A stretch of 64,000 nt of DNA from Sindora glabra (taxonomy: Eukaryota; Streptophyta; Magnoliopsida; Fabales; Fabaceae), in NCBI GenBank assembly GCA_020226215.1, contig CM035234.1:13606713-13670712 (forward strand). Direction: 5' to 3'. The notes below the pieces were generated by a model. It made no database searches and had not been told where the DNA came from. It was given only the letters and a program-made list of their open reading frames with translations. The stretch's first letter is position 1; every line of letters begins with the position of its first letter. Both the position numbers and the translations under genes were made by a program. Below, one piece after another: positions 1-11,678 of the stretch.

Positions 1-192
1 TTATTTAATCTATTTAAATATAAACAAAAATAATATTAAAAATTTAATACTATAGCAAAATTATATTAGAAATATTTTTTATATATGGAGAGCATAAAAT
101 AAAATGAAGTATGAAAAAGCTATAATCAATAATTAACAATACTAAGAAATAATTCAAACTTCATTTATTTTGACAAAAAATATCATTTATAG
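1..192. other. AT-rich flank of the gypsy element
   Basis: Low-complexity AT-rich DNA with no reading frame, motif or repeat that I can assign. It is the left host flank of the nested gypsy element that starts near 198. The five bases before the LTR (AAATA) resemble the five after the other LTR (ATATA at 14940-14944), which may be a decayed target-site duplication. Confidence 0.5.
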
Positions 193-197
193 AAATA

Positions 198-640
198 TGA
201 TAGGTATGGCGAATGAATCGTAGAAAACAAGAAATAAAAGAGTAGAATTAATTAGAAAAATAAGTGCAAAAATCTCAACATTATTATTCCAACAAGAATG
301 TTCGTATAGAGTGGACTAACTTTTAATAACAATTACAAAGGAGCTGAATACCTAGTCTGGTCCTAGTCAGAGTTATTTATACTAAATAACACGGTATTAT
401 TTGCAAGAATTAAATGAAACAAAATAACAACATAAATAACAGATTTCCTATTCCTAAGGTATATGTGTAGCTGCAAATGGGGAAGTTTGGCTCTTTTTAA
501 TCTCACTATGACTTCTTCCACTTTAGCTTTAGTTACATCAGATAATTGCTTATGGATGTACTGGTTAACATTTAATAAATTAGCCAAGCTTGCATATGAT
601 TTCTCCTTCCTATAGTATGTGCACAAAAAGTGTAATATCA
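198..640 (-). repeat. 3' LTR of the gypsy element
   Basis: About 443 bp beginning on the + strand with TGATAGGTATGG and ending with TAATATCA, so it has TG..CA ends when read on the minus strand. It aligns along its whole length with 14487-14939; shared stretches include TTTGGCTCTTT and TTTATACTAAATA. Small indels and many substitutions separate the two copies. The short reading frame at 363-641 lies in this LTR and is not a gene. Confidence 0.88.
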
Positions 641-660
641 TTACCTCTTTTTTGGAAAGA
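641..660 (-). other. Polypurine tract of the gypsy element
   Basis: On the minus strand a purine-rich run (CCAAAAAAGAGG, then TAA) sits directly before the TG that starts the 3' LTR. This is where plus-strand DNA synthesis is primed in LTR retrotransposons, and it supports the LTR boundary at 640. Confidence 0.7.
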
Positions 661-759
661 CACCTTATCCTTAAGGTGAAAAGTAAGGAATTATCTCACT
701 AGTAAGTCATAATTTTCCTAACTAGCTTCTTTAATAGGTTGTTTAGCTTATTGGACTAA

Positions 760-1951
760 AAGTTCATGTGAAGGGACTCCTCCTTCATTAACTTATCAAT
801 TATCTATAATTTTAGCAATTGTTAAGGTAAGTTCCCAATCAGAGCTAATAGGCAGAGTGGGTAATGGTGCAGAGGGCTACTCCAATAGCAAATTGAAGCA
901 ATAAAACATGAAAAATGGGGTGGACTTTAGCAAATTTAGGTAAGTTTAGCTCATAAGCAATAAAACCTATTCTACGAATGACTTTATGAGGGCCAAAAAA
1001 CTTGGGTGATAGGTTTTCATACCTCCGCTTGGTAAGAGAATATTGATGGTATGGTTGAGTTTGCAAAAAAAAAAAAAAACATCACTAATATTGAATTGCA
1101 ATTCATATCTCTTTAAATTAACTTGAGCTTTCACTTATGATTGAGCTCGAAGTAAATTATTTTTTAGAACTTTTAGCATATTATTACTAGTTATGAGCTA
1201 TTCTTACAATTAAATAATTTCAATCTCTCCATAGACATAAGGTTAAATGGTAGGAGGATCCCACCTATATACCACTTTAAAAGGTGAGGTACTAGTTAAA
1301 GAATGGAAGCTTGTCTTGAAAGAGTATTCAACCTAATGAAAAAATTTGTATTATGAGTGAGGTTATTCATGTACAAAGCACCTTAAGTAAGTTTCCAAGC
1401 ATTTATTAACCACTTTTGTTTATCCACCAAATTGTGAATGGTAGGCCATGCTTATAGAAAGGTAGGTTTGACTAAGCTTAAAGAGCTTTTGCCAAAAAAA
1501 GCTCAAAAAGATAGCATCCTTATTCGAAACAATTAATTTTAGGATACCATGTAAGGGCATATTTCCCTGCAGAAAATAGAAGCAACCATCTTCGCAGCAT
1601 ATGGGTGAGATAAGGGGATAAAACAGGAATAATTACTAAGATGATCTGTCACAACAAGTATAGTATCCAAGCCACTAGATTTAAAAAGTCCAATGATAAA
1701 GTTAAGTGAAATATCCTCCCATATTTTATTAAAATTAAGTAAAGGTTATAGAAGCCCCATTGGTGCTAAAGTTTGATATTTAGTTTGTTAGTAGACTAAA
1801 CAATTTTATACCTTGACTTAACTTCTTACTTCATTTTAGGTAAAAAATGTTATGGATAAATGTTTCAACATCTTTAAATACCATCTGTGTCCTGTAGTTA
1901 AAGTGTCATAAGACTTAGAAAGGAGTTTCTATCTAGGCATAAGGAGGTTAG
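760..1951 (-). pseudogene. Gypsy integrase, C-terminal part (broken)
   Basis: Minus-strand remnants of Ty3/gypsy integrase. Near 1050-845 the reading frame holds the block after the catalytic core (LSPKFFGPHKVI, then HPIFHVLLL), typical of the region that precedes or forms the chromodomain-like tail. Near 1420-1240 another piece resembles the late core (VNKCLETYLRCF followed by S-PFKVVY). Near 1760-1560 a third resembles the early core (WEDISLNFIIGL, then DTILVVTDHLS, where D is the expected catalytic aspartate). Stops and frame changes separate the pieces. The sequence is cut at 1951 by the solo LTR insertion and resumes at 7124. Confidence 0.85.
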
Positions 1952-2711
1952 TGTTACACTTTTATATTATTAATAAATTAGAAATTATTTTGTAAGAAAG
2001 AATAGTTAAGACAACCAACAAATTTAGTTAAGTTAGGAATTTTATATATGGAATATGGAATATGGAATAAAATAAGGTTAATCAAATTAAAAATATAAGA
2101 ATATGATTTTTATGAAAATTTGGTAGGGAAAACTTATTAGAATTATGAAGTATAGAGTTTTGTATTAATATAAATAAATATATGATATGAAAGAGGTTTA
2201 TGAGCAATTTTTCAAAAAATGCACTTAAGGCCCTATTTCTTTCATTTTAGCCATTTAAACCTAATTTCCTTCATTTCTCTTCATCTCTTTAGTTTTCCCA
2301 CCTTTTTCTAAAAATTTCTTCCACTACTTTATCAATCTAGTAAGAAGGATATTTATTTTTCTTGATTTCTTTATCTAATTAAGGTAAGAATATTATTTTT
2401 AGCAAGAATCCCTCCTATTTCCTTTTAGTTGATAAATAAATTTGAGATTTATTTAGTTTTATTATGTATTCTAAACCTTAACTCTAGAATCTATGAATTT
2501 TAATGTGATTAGGGCTAAAAGATCTTTAAACTAGCTTCCTAACAACCTTTTCTATACAAGGTGAGTAGATAACCTAGCTAACTTTATGAATTTTATGGTT
2601 ATAGGATGATATTGGTGGAATATTATTTATTTTGTGATTTTGCCTGAATCTATTTATTTTGATATGATGAAAGTAATAAATGATGAAGAAAGGTGATATA
2701 ATATATTAAAT

Positions 2712-5307
2712 TGTCATGACCCTAACTTAATCATAACCGGCGTAGAACCTCTATCCGATTTCCACCAATCTATTCCTAATTAAACACCTTGTTTCATAAT
2801 AATAAATGCTTTATATTTATAAAGAGCCTAACATCTCAAAATGGAAAAAAAATCTTCAATAAGGTTTCTACAAGGGTGAAGAAGTTAAGTATGCTTGTAA
2901 CCCTCCTGAAATAAGGATAAACACACCTAACTAACTTAATAGGAAATCAGTACAACATTCACCCTATCTATTGTTATGACAAACAAAAGGCTTAAAATAT
3001 TCTATATGCATGAAATTGTGCTACCAAAATACTATTAATATATTTCTATGAACTTTAGTTCTGAGGAGGTGGTGGTAGAGGCTCAACCTAGAAATCTGTG
3101 AAATAAAACATGGAAAAGTGAATTTGAGGCTCACTGAGTGAATGATCTATAAGAATAACAATAATTTATAATAACTTACCTATAAGACTATCTTCCTTTA
3201 ACTAATCATATCATATTTAAATGTATCAAAAATTAAGAACTAATGTCAATGAAATTAATACAAAATCATTCCATTTTTCTTTCAATATCTCATATACGAA
3301 CACTTAAGGATACCTACAATCTTGTCACATCTCATTTGGAATAATAAGCAAAGAATATAACATAATTTTTCACCTTTTGTCTCCCATATCAGCCTTATAC
3401 CTACCATAAACCTTCCATTCTTGTCCCTCCAGGGCTTGCCTTATACCTTCCATAAGCATGTCACTAAGAATTTTTCATTCGGTATTCATAATATCACCCT
3501 CGTCACATTTCTTATCTTTATTACCACTCATGGCATGATTCATAGTGCAATTTTAGATATTAAAGCTCAAGCTCTATTCAATATAATCACAATTCAATTC
3601 AATATACATCATAATATCTATCAACATCATCATGCCCTCTTGCATGACTATAAGCATTTACATATATCATAGTACTCAATTCATAAAGCATTTCTTAATA
3701 TATATATCTCGTTTCATAAGCGATGCAATAAGTTTATCATATCATATGTTATGTCACATAACTTCCACCTTCTCATGTTATGATTACCCAACCCATGTAA
3801 TCATCCTGTATTTATCATAAACCATACATTGTTTAGTGTTTAGTGACCAAATACTCATATTGGCAATTAAAAGTCATGAAAACATAATATAAACAGGGTA
3901 TGTGTTACTATATGTTTATCTCAACTATGACCTTTGAGTAATCTTTTATGAATAACTTAAAAATTATAAATATAATATTTATGAAACTCATTTCATATGA
4001 AAACAAACTTATTTGGCTTTTTATAGACTGGTCATTTTCTTAAATTAGCTAAGTTTTGAAATGGTTATGCCTTTTTTGTAAATAGATGCAAAAAGTCTAT
4101 TTCTGAAATTCTGAATTTTTAACCTTTTTCTACTATTTTAATGATATCTCAAAATATATACAAGATTTTAATTTAAAACTAATTTTATTTAAAAGTAGAC
4201 TCAATTATCTTCAAAACAAAAGGTGGTTTGTTTAAAACGAACATAAGATAAAGGAGTTATACTCTTTCAAAATTTGCATAAAATTCTTTAGTCAATAAAT
4301 TGATTGGTAAATCGATTCATCCACCCAATTTTCACATTTGGACTCTTGGAATTGATTGGCAAATCAATTTATCGACCCCTAAACCATTAGAATCAATTGG
4401 TTACTCGATTCTAAAGTCCATTTTCACCTCTAGACCCCTAGAATTGATTGATGAATCGATTCACACATGAAAAACTCAGTTTTCTATGAAATTTTTATTA
4501 TGCAACCAATCCAAAACACATATAGTGCACATCAAACCTAAGCATAATAATTAATATACTTATCTAATATCTTATATCACCTCTTTCCATTATTTATTAC
4601 TTCTATAATATTAAAATAAATCAAAATCAAACAAAGTCATAAACTAACCCATATTTCACATATATCTTCATATAACCTTAAAATTTATTGATTTAACTAG
4701 ATTATCCACTTACCTTGTATGAAAGAGGATGCTAGAAGACTAGTTTGATGATTTTTCAGCCCTAATCACATTAAAATTCATGGATTCCATAGTTAGGGCT
4801 CAAAATGCTCCACAAAATTAAATAAACTTCATCAATCAAGAAGAAATTGGAGAGATTCTTGATGAAAACATTATCCTTATCTTGATTAGGGGAAGAAATC
4901 AATAAGATTTGAAGTCTTCTTATTTGATTAAGGGAATGAGAGAGAAATCCTTGTAAAGAGAGAGATGGAAAAGTGGGAGGAATACGGAAAATGAAGAAAA
5001 TATAAGGCTTAGGGCTGAAATAGGGAAAATAAGGCCTCGGGAGCATTTTCAAAAAATGCACCTAACTTCTTCCATACTTATATACTCATTTATATTAGTG
5101 CATAGTTTTACACCTCAAGATTCTAATAAATATTTCTCAATAAAATTTCACCCGAATCACATTCTCATTTTCTTACTTTTATTAATTCTATTTTATTTCT
5201 TATTTCACATATAATATTCTTAATTTACCTGAATTTACTAGTTGTCTCAACCATTTTTCATCATCTCATAATTTCTAATTTATTAATAATTATGAAGGGT
5301 GTAATAA
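2712..5307 (-). mobile_element. Inner solo LTR of the same family, opposite orientation
   Basis: Read on the minus strand it starts TATTACACCC near 5306 (the canonical TG has become TA) and ends GGGTCATGACA at 2712. The length is about 2.6 kb, the same as the outer LTR it sits in. The pentamer TAAAT occurs just before it (2707-2711) and just after it (5308-5312), consistent with a 5-bp target duplication to within one base. Within it 4290-4465 holds about four imperfect copies of a short motif built around AATTGATTGGTAAATCGATT. The reading frames at 3421-3820 and 4771-5061 lie in this LTR and resemble nothing known. Confidence 0.8.
4290..4465. repeat. Tandem degenerate AATCGATT-type repeats in the solo LTR
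   Basis: Around four imperfect copies spaced roughly 40-60 bp apart, each combining AATTGATTG with a following (A)AATCGATTCA or AATCAATTTA and a short C-rich spacer such as CCACCC or GACCCC. A diverged single or double version occurs in the outer LTR near 5425-5550. This is an internal feature of the LTR and has no coding meaning that I can see. Confidence 0.65.
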
Positions 5308-7123
5308 TAAATAAGTATATTAATGATTATATTATAATTTAGTGTTATATATGTGTTTAGAGGGTATTTAGAGTCAGATAAATAATGAATTTTTCACAGA
5401 AAACTAATTTTTTTTCATTCGTGAAGCAAGTGGTCAATAAATTCTTAAGGTCTAAAGGTAAAATTAGGCTTCAAAATTGAGTGACCAATCGATTCCGAAG
5501 GTTTAAAGATAATTTTAGGATAGGTGAATTAATCAATTAATCAATTCACCAAGCCTAAAATTTTATACCAATTTGAAAGGGCATAATTCTTTCATCTTAT
5601 ATTCATTTTAAATGAATTACCTATTTTTTAAAAGATAATTGAGTTTGCTTTCGAATGAAATTAGTTCAAATTAATATCTTATATATATTTTGAGATATCA
5701 TTAAAATAGTGGACGAAAGTCAAAAACTCAAGTTTCAAAAAATGAAGTTTTTGTATCTTTTTTTTAAAAAGGTATAACCCTTTCAAAACTTAACTTATTT
5801 AGGAAAATAACTAGTTTAAAAGCTAATTTAGTCTATTTTCATATGAAATAAGTTTCATGATTAATATATTTATAATTTTTGAGTTATTCATAAAATATTA
5901 CCTAAAAGTCATAACTATGATCACCATATAGTAAACTATACTTAATCTATTTTATATTTTCATGACTTATAATGGCCTAACATAGGTATTTGGTCATTAA
6001 GCATTAAAGATAAAGTCATTTATGATAATTATAAGACGAGTACATGACTCGAGTAATCATGACATAAGAAAGTAAAAGTTATATGATATAATATGTGTTG
6101 TAATAAACTTATTACATTACTTATAAGATGAGATGTATTAAGAAATATTTTATAATTAATTATTATAATGTTAGTGGATGCTTATAACTATACAAGAGGG
6201 TATAATGATGTTGATAAGTATCATGATGTACATTAAAATTAAATTATGATTGTATTGGATAGAGCTTGAACTCTTGTGTTTAAAATTACATTATGAATGA
6301 TGCCACAAGTGGCAATAAAGATGAGAAATGTGACAGGGGTAATATTATGAATATTAGATTAAAAAATTTCTAATGATATACTTATGGAAAGTATAAGATA
6401 AATCCTGGAGGGATAAGGATAGAAAGCTTGTGGAAGGTATAAGTTGACCTAGGAGACAAAAGGTAGATAAATATATTTTATTTATTACTCACTGTTTTGA
6501 ATGAGATATGACTTTGGGTGTAGTTAATCATAAGTATTTCTATGTGATACATTAAAAAATAAAATGATTATGTATTAATCTTATTATTATTGGCTCTTAG
6601 TTACTAATATGCTTAAATGTTATGTGATCTATTAAACAAAGATAGTCCGATAGGTAAGCTATAATAATTTATTGACCTTATATTAGATTATTCATTTACT
6701 TAGTTCTAGACCCACTTCTTTATAATTTATTTTATGGATTCTTACGTTAAGCCTCCACATCCACCTCTTTAAAACTAGGTCTATGGAAGCTCATTAATGG
6801 TAGTATGGTAGCACAGTAGCATGGATTCTTGTACATAATATATTTTAGGCCTTATTTTATCATAGATTTAGGTATAAGAAATATTTGAACTAATTCCTTA
6901 TGAGTTAATTAGATTTGCTGATCCTCATTTTGGGATGATTATAAACTTACCTAACTTCTTCATCTTTTATAGAAACCTCAATGAATGTTTTCTTTCTAAA
7001 GTACAATTTTCTTTTATATATGCATATTACTTGTTAATTAAGACTAAGTTAGTTAATTAGAAATAGATTGGTGGAAATTAAAATGGGTTCCACGCTGGTT
7101 AAGATCAAGTTAAGGTTATAACA

Positions 7124-7389
7124 GTTAAGAATCACCAAGTAGTTTTTATGATAAAGCTTCTTATCAACCACTTGGAAATCTAGATGCGAATTTAGATCTT
7201 TTGATAACGCAACCATGATATTCCTTATGTAGGGATCTTCTTGTAAAGCATCTTGCAACTTTAAAAAATCTAAAGGAAAAGGAACAACTAAAAATAACAA
7301 GTCAACATGTTAGGGATGCCCGAAAAGCATCTGCACCTTTATTTTTTGCACCTTTTTTTTTATAAATATTAAAGAAGACAAATAGGATC
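7124..7389 (-). pseudogene. Gypsy RNase H to integrase linker (fragment)
   Basis: Short gypsy remnant left between the solo LTR and the copia element. The minus-strand frame at 7049-7300 contains LQEDPYIRNIMVAL followed by LDFQVVDKKLYHKN, which is the usual connection segment just before the zinc-binding N-terminus of gypsy integrase. It joins to the RNase H remnant at 11679-11976 once the copia insertion is removed. Confidence 0.8.
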
Positions 7390-7526
7390 TGTTGGTAAAT
7401 AATTAGTACAAGATATGGGCTTATAGGCCTAAATTAGTTTGGTCCTATTGTAATTTATATTCTATTATAAATAGATGTGTCTACCTCATTATTGAGTATA
7501 GCACTAAGAATTATTCTCTTTTAATA
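7390..7526 (+). repeat. 5' LTR of the plus-strand copia element
   Basis: A 137-bp LTR from TGTTGGTAAATAATTAG to TCTTTTAATA. The expected final CA is TA, while the 3' copy retains TTAACA. It resembles in layout and sequence the LTRs of the minus-strand copia element at 37558-42591, for example TATTATAAATAGATGT followed by CTACCTCA. Confidence 0.82.
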
Positions 7527-7540
7527 TGGTATCTAGAGCC
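7527..7540 (+). other. Copia primer binding site
   Basis: TGGTATCTAGAGCC immediately after the 5' LTR. It matches the complement of the 3' end of plant initiator tRNA-Met (TGGTATCAGAGCC) except for one extra T. The same extra T appears in the primer binding site of the copia element in the intron at 42425-42437. Confidence 0.75.
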
Positions 7541-8339
7541 TTTATCTAGATATCATTTTTCTATTTAAATTAAAACAAAATAAACATTAAAAAAAAACCT
7601 TAGCCTTTTCTTCTTCCCTTTCCTCTTTTTTTTCCAATTTTTTGATACATGAATAAATTACAGAGGAGCAAATTAGGATTACTGGATTAGAAAACCTAGA
7701 TCTAATTTTTTTTAAAATAGTAAAGAGTGTACAATATTACAAGATGAAAGAGTTGCTATTTGGTTTGATTAAAGGTGATTTAACATATTTTTCAAAGATA
7801 TGCGTTAATGGAATACTAGATTGATGACTAGCAACCTCACTGGCACCATGCGTGGCATCTGCACAAACACATGAGCACCACGTATAGTAGTTTCTCTTAG
7901 CATTTGGCAACGCATAATGTCTCCTTAGGCAGTGGTATTTCTCTAACTATCTTCTTGGGAAGATTTTGCACCCTTTTGTGTGGTTGGATTTATAATTCAA
8001 GAATTTTAATTATAACTTTTTAAACCTTTAGCATATTTTATTGCTATTTTTTGTTATTTTTAGTTGCAATGGTGGATTCCTTTAATTTGGGTGTGAAAAC
8101 TATACACAATGATGATAGCAAATTTTTTTTTGTCATGGCTATAGATTTACTTCAAGTTAGTGGAAAGATAATTGATTGAAAGTTAGATATAGAAAGGCAA
8201 TAGTTTACTATAAATATGTCTGAAAGTGAATATATTGAATACTTACAATTTCAAGTCTCTAAACAGCTACTACATACTCAACCTACTATAACTTTAATTC
8301 AGACAGGTAATCTCATTATATGTCTTTCCAATTCTTAAT

Positions 8340-11290
8340 CTAGATAAGTAATTAATTTTGAGGCCAGTGATTATATAATAGGTCACAAAGGTATCTTGTC
8401 TTCTTTCCAAACTTTTTCTTCTTCTTCTTCTTGTATTACTATAGCAAATAAGCTTACTACTTTAATTATTGAGAATGGTACAGTAAATGTTACCTCTAAT
8501 ATTTCCTTGTTTAATATTTTGTGTCTTTCTAAATTCTCCTTTAACTTACTTTCTGTTAGTCAAATAACACGTACTTATAATTATAGTATTTTCTTCTTTC
8601 CTGGTTATTTTGTATTTTTTAGGATCTTCTAATGCATAAAATTTTTGGTAGGGGATAAAAATCTAGTGACCTATACGTGCTTGATGAAAAAGTTCCCTAA
8701 CCTATTGCTGTTGCTACTACTATCACTCCATATCAGTTACATTGTTATTTAGACCATCCTTCCTTAGCATTTTTCAAGAAATTATTTCCTACAGTAAGTT
8801 CTATTTCACATTTTGATTGTAAATTATGTCAGTTTACTACACAACATCGTCCATCTTATATTTCTAGAGTTAATAAACATGTTATTTCTTCTTTTGAGTT
8901 AGTACATTCTAATGTTTGAGGTCCATGTCTAGTGGTGACTAATCTTGGTTATTGGTACTTTGTTATTTTTATTAATGATTATTCAAGAGTTACTTAGCTT
9001 TATTTCATGAAAAATTGGTCTAAGCTATTTACTATTTTTAGAGACTTTCATGTTGAAATTTTAAATTAATTCCATACTTTTATATAAAATATGCAAAGTG
9101 ATAATGCTAAGAAATATCTTTTTGCCCAATTTTCTTTATATTTATCTAAGCATGGTATTATTCATCAATCTTCCTATTTGGCTACTCCACAATAAAATAG
9201 AGTAGCTGAAAGAAAAAATTATCATTTGATAGAGGTTTCTTATACACTCTTATTCCAAATGAAACTGCTTAAGCTATTTTAGACAAAGGTAGTTTCCACC
9301 GCCTGTTTTCTAATCAATTAATGTCATCAATTGTCTTAATGGTCAAGTGCCTTACTTTATCTTGTTTTCTTCTAGTTCTTTCACTCCACATATTTTCAAT
9401 TGTATTTGTTTTGTTCAAGTTATCATTCTCAAGTCTCTAAACTCGACCAATGGTCCTTAAAATGGGTCTTTCTTGGTTATTCTTGAACATAAAAAGGGTA
9501 TTGATATTATTCTCCTTATTTGAATCATTATTTTGTATCTTTTGATGTCATATTATTTGAATCCACATCACATTTTAGCTCTTCTAAATCTTCCTTTACC
9601 ATACATAAATCTGATTCCTTTGATGAATGTTTTTTTTATATATTCTACCTGTTTGGATTCTTAGCCTAAAAAAAAAAAAACTTAGGTCCATCCTCCTATT
9701 AGACATGTTTATTCTCGCAGAGTACAAGTACTAGCAATAGCATATTCATCTGACAACATCAAGACATCTAATATAGTACCAATTATTAAATCACCACTAG
9801 CTTCGTCTTCCCTACCAACTGCTTCATCACCAAATCCTTCTCCTCTTTTATCCTTTAATCTTAATATTCCTATTGCCTACTAGAAAGGTACTTATAGTTA
9901 TACTTAAAAAGGTAACATTAATCACCCTTATCATATCTTCACATATATATATCTTATTCCTCACTACCAATCTCTTCATAATCATTTATTACCTCGTTGG
10001 ATTTTATTATTATTTCTAAGTGTGTTGCAAAAGCACTCTTTCATCCTAGGTGGCATGTTGCTATGAAGGAAGAAATAGTGGCCCTTGAGGTAAATCATAT
10101 ATAGGATATTATGTTCTTACCAAATGGTAAAAATTCTATTAGGTGCAAGTGGGTATTCACTATAAAAGTTAACCCAAATGGCACTGTTGCTCAGTTAAAG
10201 GCTTGTTTAGTGGCAAAATAGTATGCACAAACTTATAGTATGGATTAATCTAAAGTATTCTCTACAATTATGAAATTTACTTTTGTTTGCTTATTTATCT
10301 TTCTTGTTGTATCTTATGACTAGCCCCTTTATTAGCTTGATATTAAAAATACCTTCTTGTATAGTGATTTATTTGCAGAGGTGTATATGAAGCAACTACC
10401 TAAGTTTATTGCTCGGGAGGAGTATAACAAAGTTTATTGATTAAGAAATTTTTTCTATAGCTTGAAGCAGTTTTCTCAAGCTTGGTTTAGGAGATTTAAT
10501 GACGTAGTGGTAAAGTTTGGGATGAAGAAAAGTGACTATGATCATTTTGTATTTTATAAACAATCAGATTTTGGTTGTATTCTTCTGATTGTCTATGTGG
10601 ATAACATAGTGATCACTTGTAGTGATAAAATTGGGCATTTTAAAATTGAAAATTTTTCTTTAAACTAAGTTTCAAACTAAAGATTTAGAAACACTTCAAT
10701 ATTTTTTAGGGATTAAAATTGCTCAAGTAAATAAAGAAATTTTCTTATATCAGAGAAAATATATTTTTAATCTCTTAAAAGAAATAAGGATGCTTAACTC
10801 TAAACCTTGTGATACTCTTATAGTTCTAAATGTTAAACTTGGCTTGGAAAATAGGGAGTTACTAGAAAATCCAGAACGATATAGATGACTAGTAGATAAA
10901 TTTAACTACCTTACTATAACTAGACTTAATATTATCTTTTCGATAAGTGTAGTAAGTCAATATATAAACTCTTTAGAAACTTCTTATTGGGATGTAGTCA
11001 TGCATATTCTTAGTATCTCAAGAAAGCATCTAGTTATGGAATTTTGTATAAAAATCATGGTCATTGCAGAATAGAAGGTTTTTCTAATGTAGATTAGGCC
11101 GGATGTCCTATAGATAGAAGGCCCACTTCCGACTATTATATGTTTGTTGGTGGGAATCTTATGTCTTAAAAAAGTAAGAAATAAGTAGTGGTATCTTATT
11201 CAAGTACAGAATTTAAGTATCAAGTTATGGCTCATGCTACGTCAGAGCTTGCGTAGATTTCCTACCTTCTTCATTAACTTGGAATTAAGT
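8340..11290 (+). pseudogene. Copia gag-pol polyprotein remnant
   Basis: Broken copia polyprotein. The frame at 8396-8632 holds the block after the protease (CLSKFSFNLLSVSQIT). Near 8730-8960 the GAG-pre-integrase segment shows LDHPSLAFFKKL and FDCKLCQF. Integrase core pieces follow at about 8930-9230 (FINDYSRV, QSDNAKKY, VAERKNYHL). RT begins near 10060 (MKEEIVALE, KWVFTIKVNPNG) and continues through 10462-10668. The catalytic YVDD box reads YVDN at about 10600, an inactivating Asp to Asn change. RNase H remnants lie at about 10900-11290 (RPTSDYYMFVGG). In-frame stops and small indels are frequent. Confidence 0.87.
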
Positions 11291-11539
11291 TTTATGAAAC
11301 CATGCAGTTGTGCCATCATAATTGAATAACTACTCATATTGCTACAAATCTAATTTTTCATGAATGTATACAATATGTAGAAGTTAATTGTCATTTTGTT
11401 ACACAGAAACTTTCGGAAAAGGTAATTATATTTAGACATATTAGAACTAGGAATAATTAGTTAATTTATTCACTAAAGCTCTTCTAGAAAAATAGGTTAG
11501 CGATATTTGTAACAAGTTGAGCATGTTTGATATTTATAC

Positions 11540-11678
11540 CCTAGGCCTAAATGATTAGTACAAGATATTGCCTTATAGGCCTAAATGAGTTTAGTCCTAT
11601 TGTAATTTATATTTTATTATAAACAGATGTGCCTACCCTATTATTAAGTATCGCACCAAGAATTTTTCTCTCTTAACA
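11540..11678 (+). repeat. 3' LTR of the plus-strand copia element
   Basis: About 139 bp, ending CTCTCTTAACA at 11678. The first bases are diverged from the 5' LTR (CTAGGCCTAAATGATTAG against TGTTGGTAAATAATTAG), so the start is placed by alignment and is uncertain by a few bases. Confidence 0.75.

Larger units (their letters stand above)
1952..7123 (+). mobile_element. Solo LTR (2.6 kb family), itself interrupted by an inverted copy
   Basis: Two separated pieces, 1952-2711 and 5313-7123, join into one LTR of about 2.57 kb that starts TGTTACAC and ends GTTATAACA. The joined sequence across 2711/5313 reads continuously and matches the uninterrupted order in the inner copy at 2712-5307. Flanking pentamers GTTAG (1947-1951) and GTTAA (7124-7128) look like the target duplication, and gypsy integrase sequence continues on both sides. 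No internal retrotransposon sequence remains, so this is probably a solo LTR left by LTR-LTR recombination. The family's internal genes are absent, so its superfamily cannot be stated; the TGTTACACC start is common among plant gypsy LTRs. Confidence 0.82.
7390..11678 (+). mobile_element. Ty1/copia retrotransposon, nested in the gypsy element
   Basis: Plus-strand element of about 4.3 kb with short LTRs at 7390-7526 and about 11540-11678. The LTRs share GATTAGTACAAGATAT-type sequence, the block CTTATAGGCCTAAAT, and CCTATTGTAATTTATATT. A primer binding site follows the 5' LTR. Remnants of protease, integrase, RT and RNase H follow in copia order (integrase before RT). The flanks GGATC (7385-7389) and AGATC (11679-11683) suggest a 5-bp target duplication, and gypsy sequence continues on both sides. 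Gag is short or partly deleted, and stops occur in every domain, so it cannot move by itself. Confidence 0.9.

Noticed and set aside
4290..4465. CRISPR-like spaced repeats
   Set aside because: The repeats are degenerate and irregularly spaced, lie inside a plant LTR and there are no cas genes; the genome is eukaryotic.
1952..7123. A single foldback DNA transposon with complex inverted repeats
   Set aside because: The A+ B+ A- B- order does not form simple terminal inverted repeats. Two nested LTRs in opposite orientation explain the order, lengths, TG..CA ends and both duplications.
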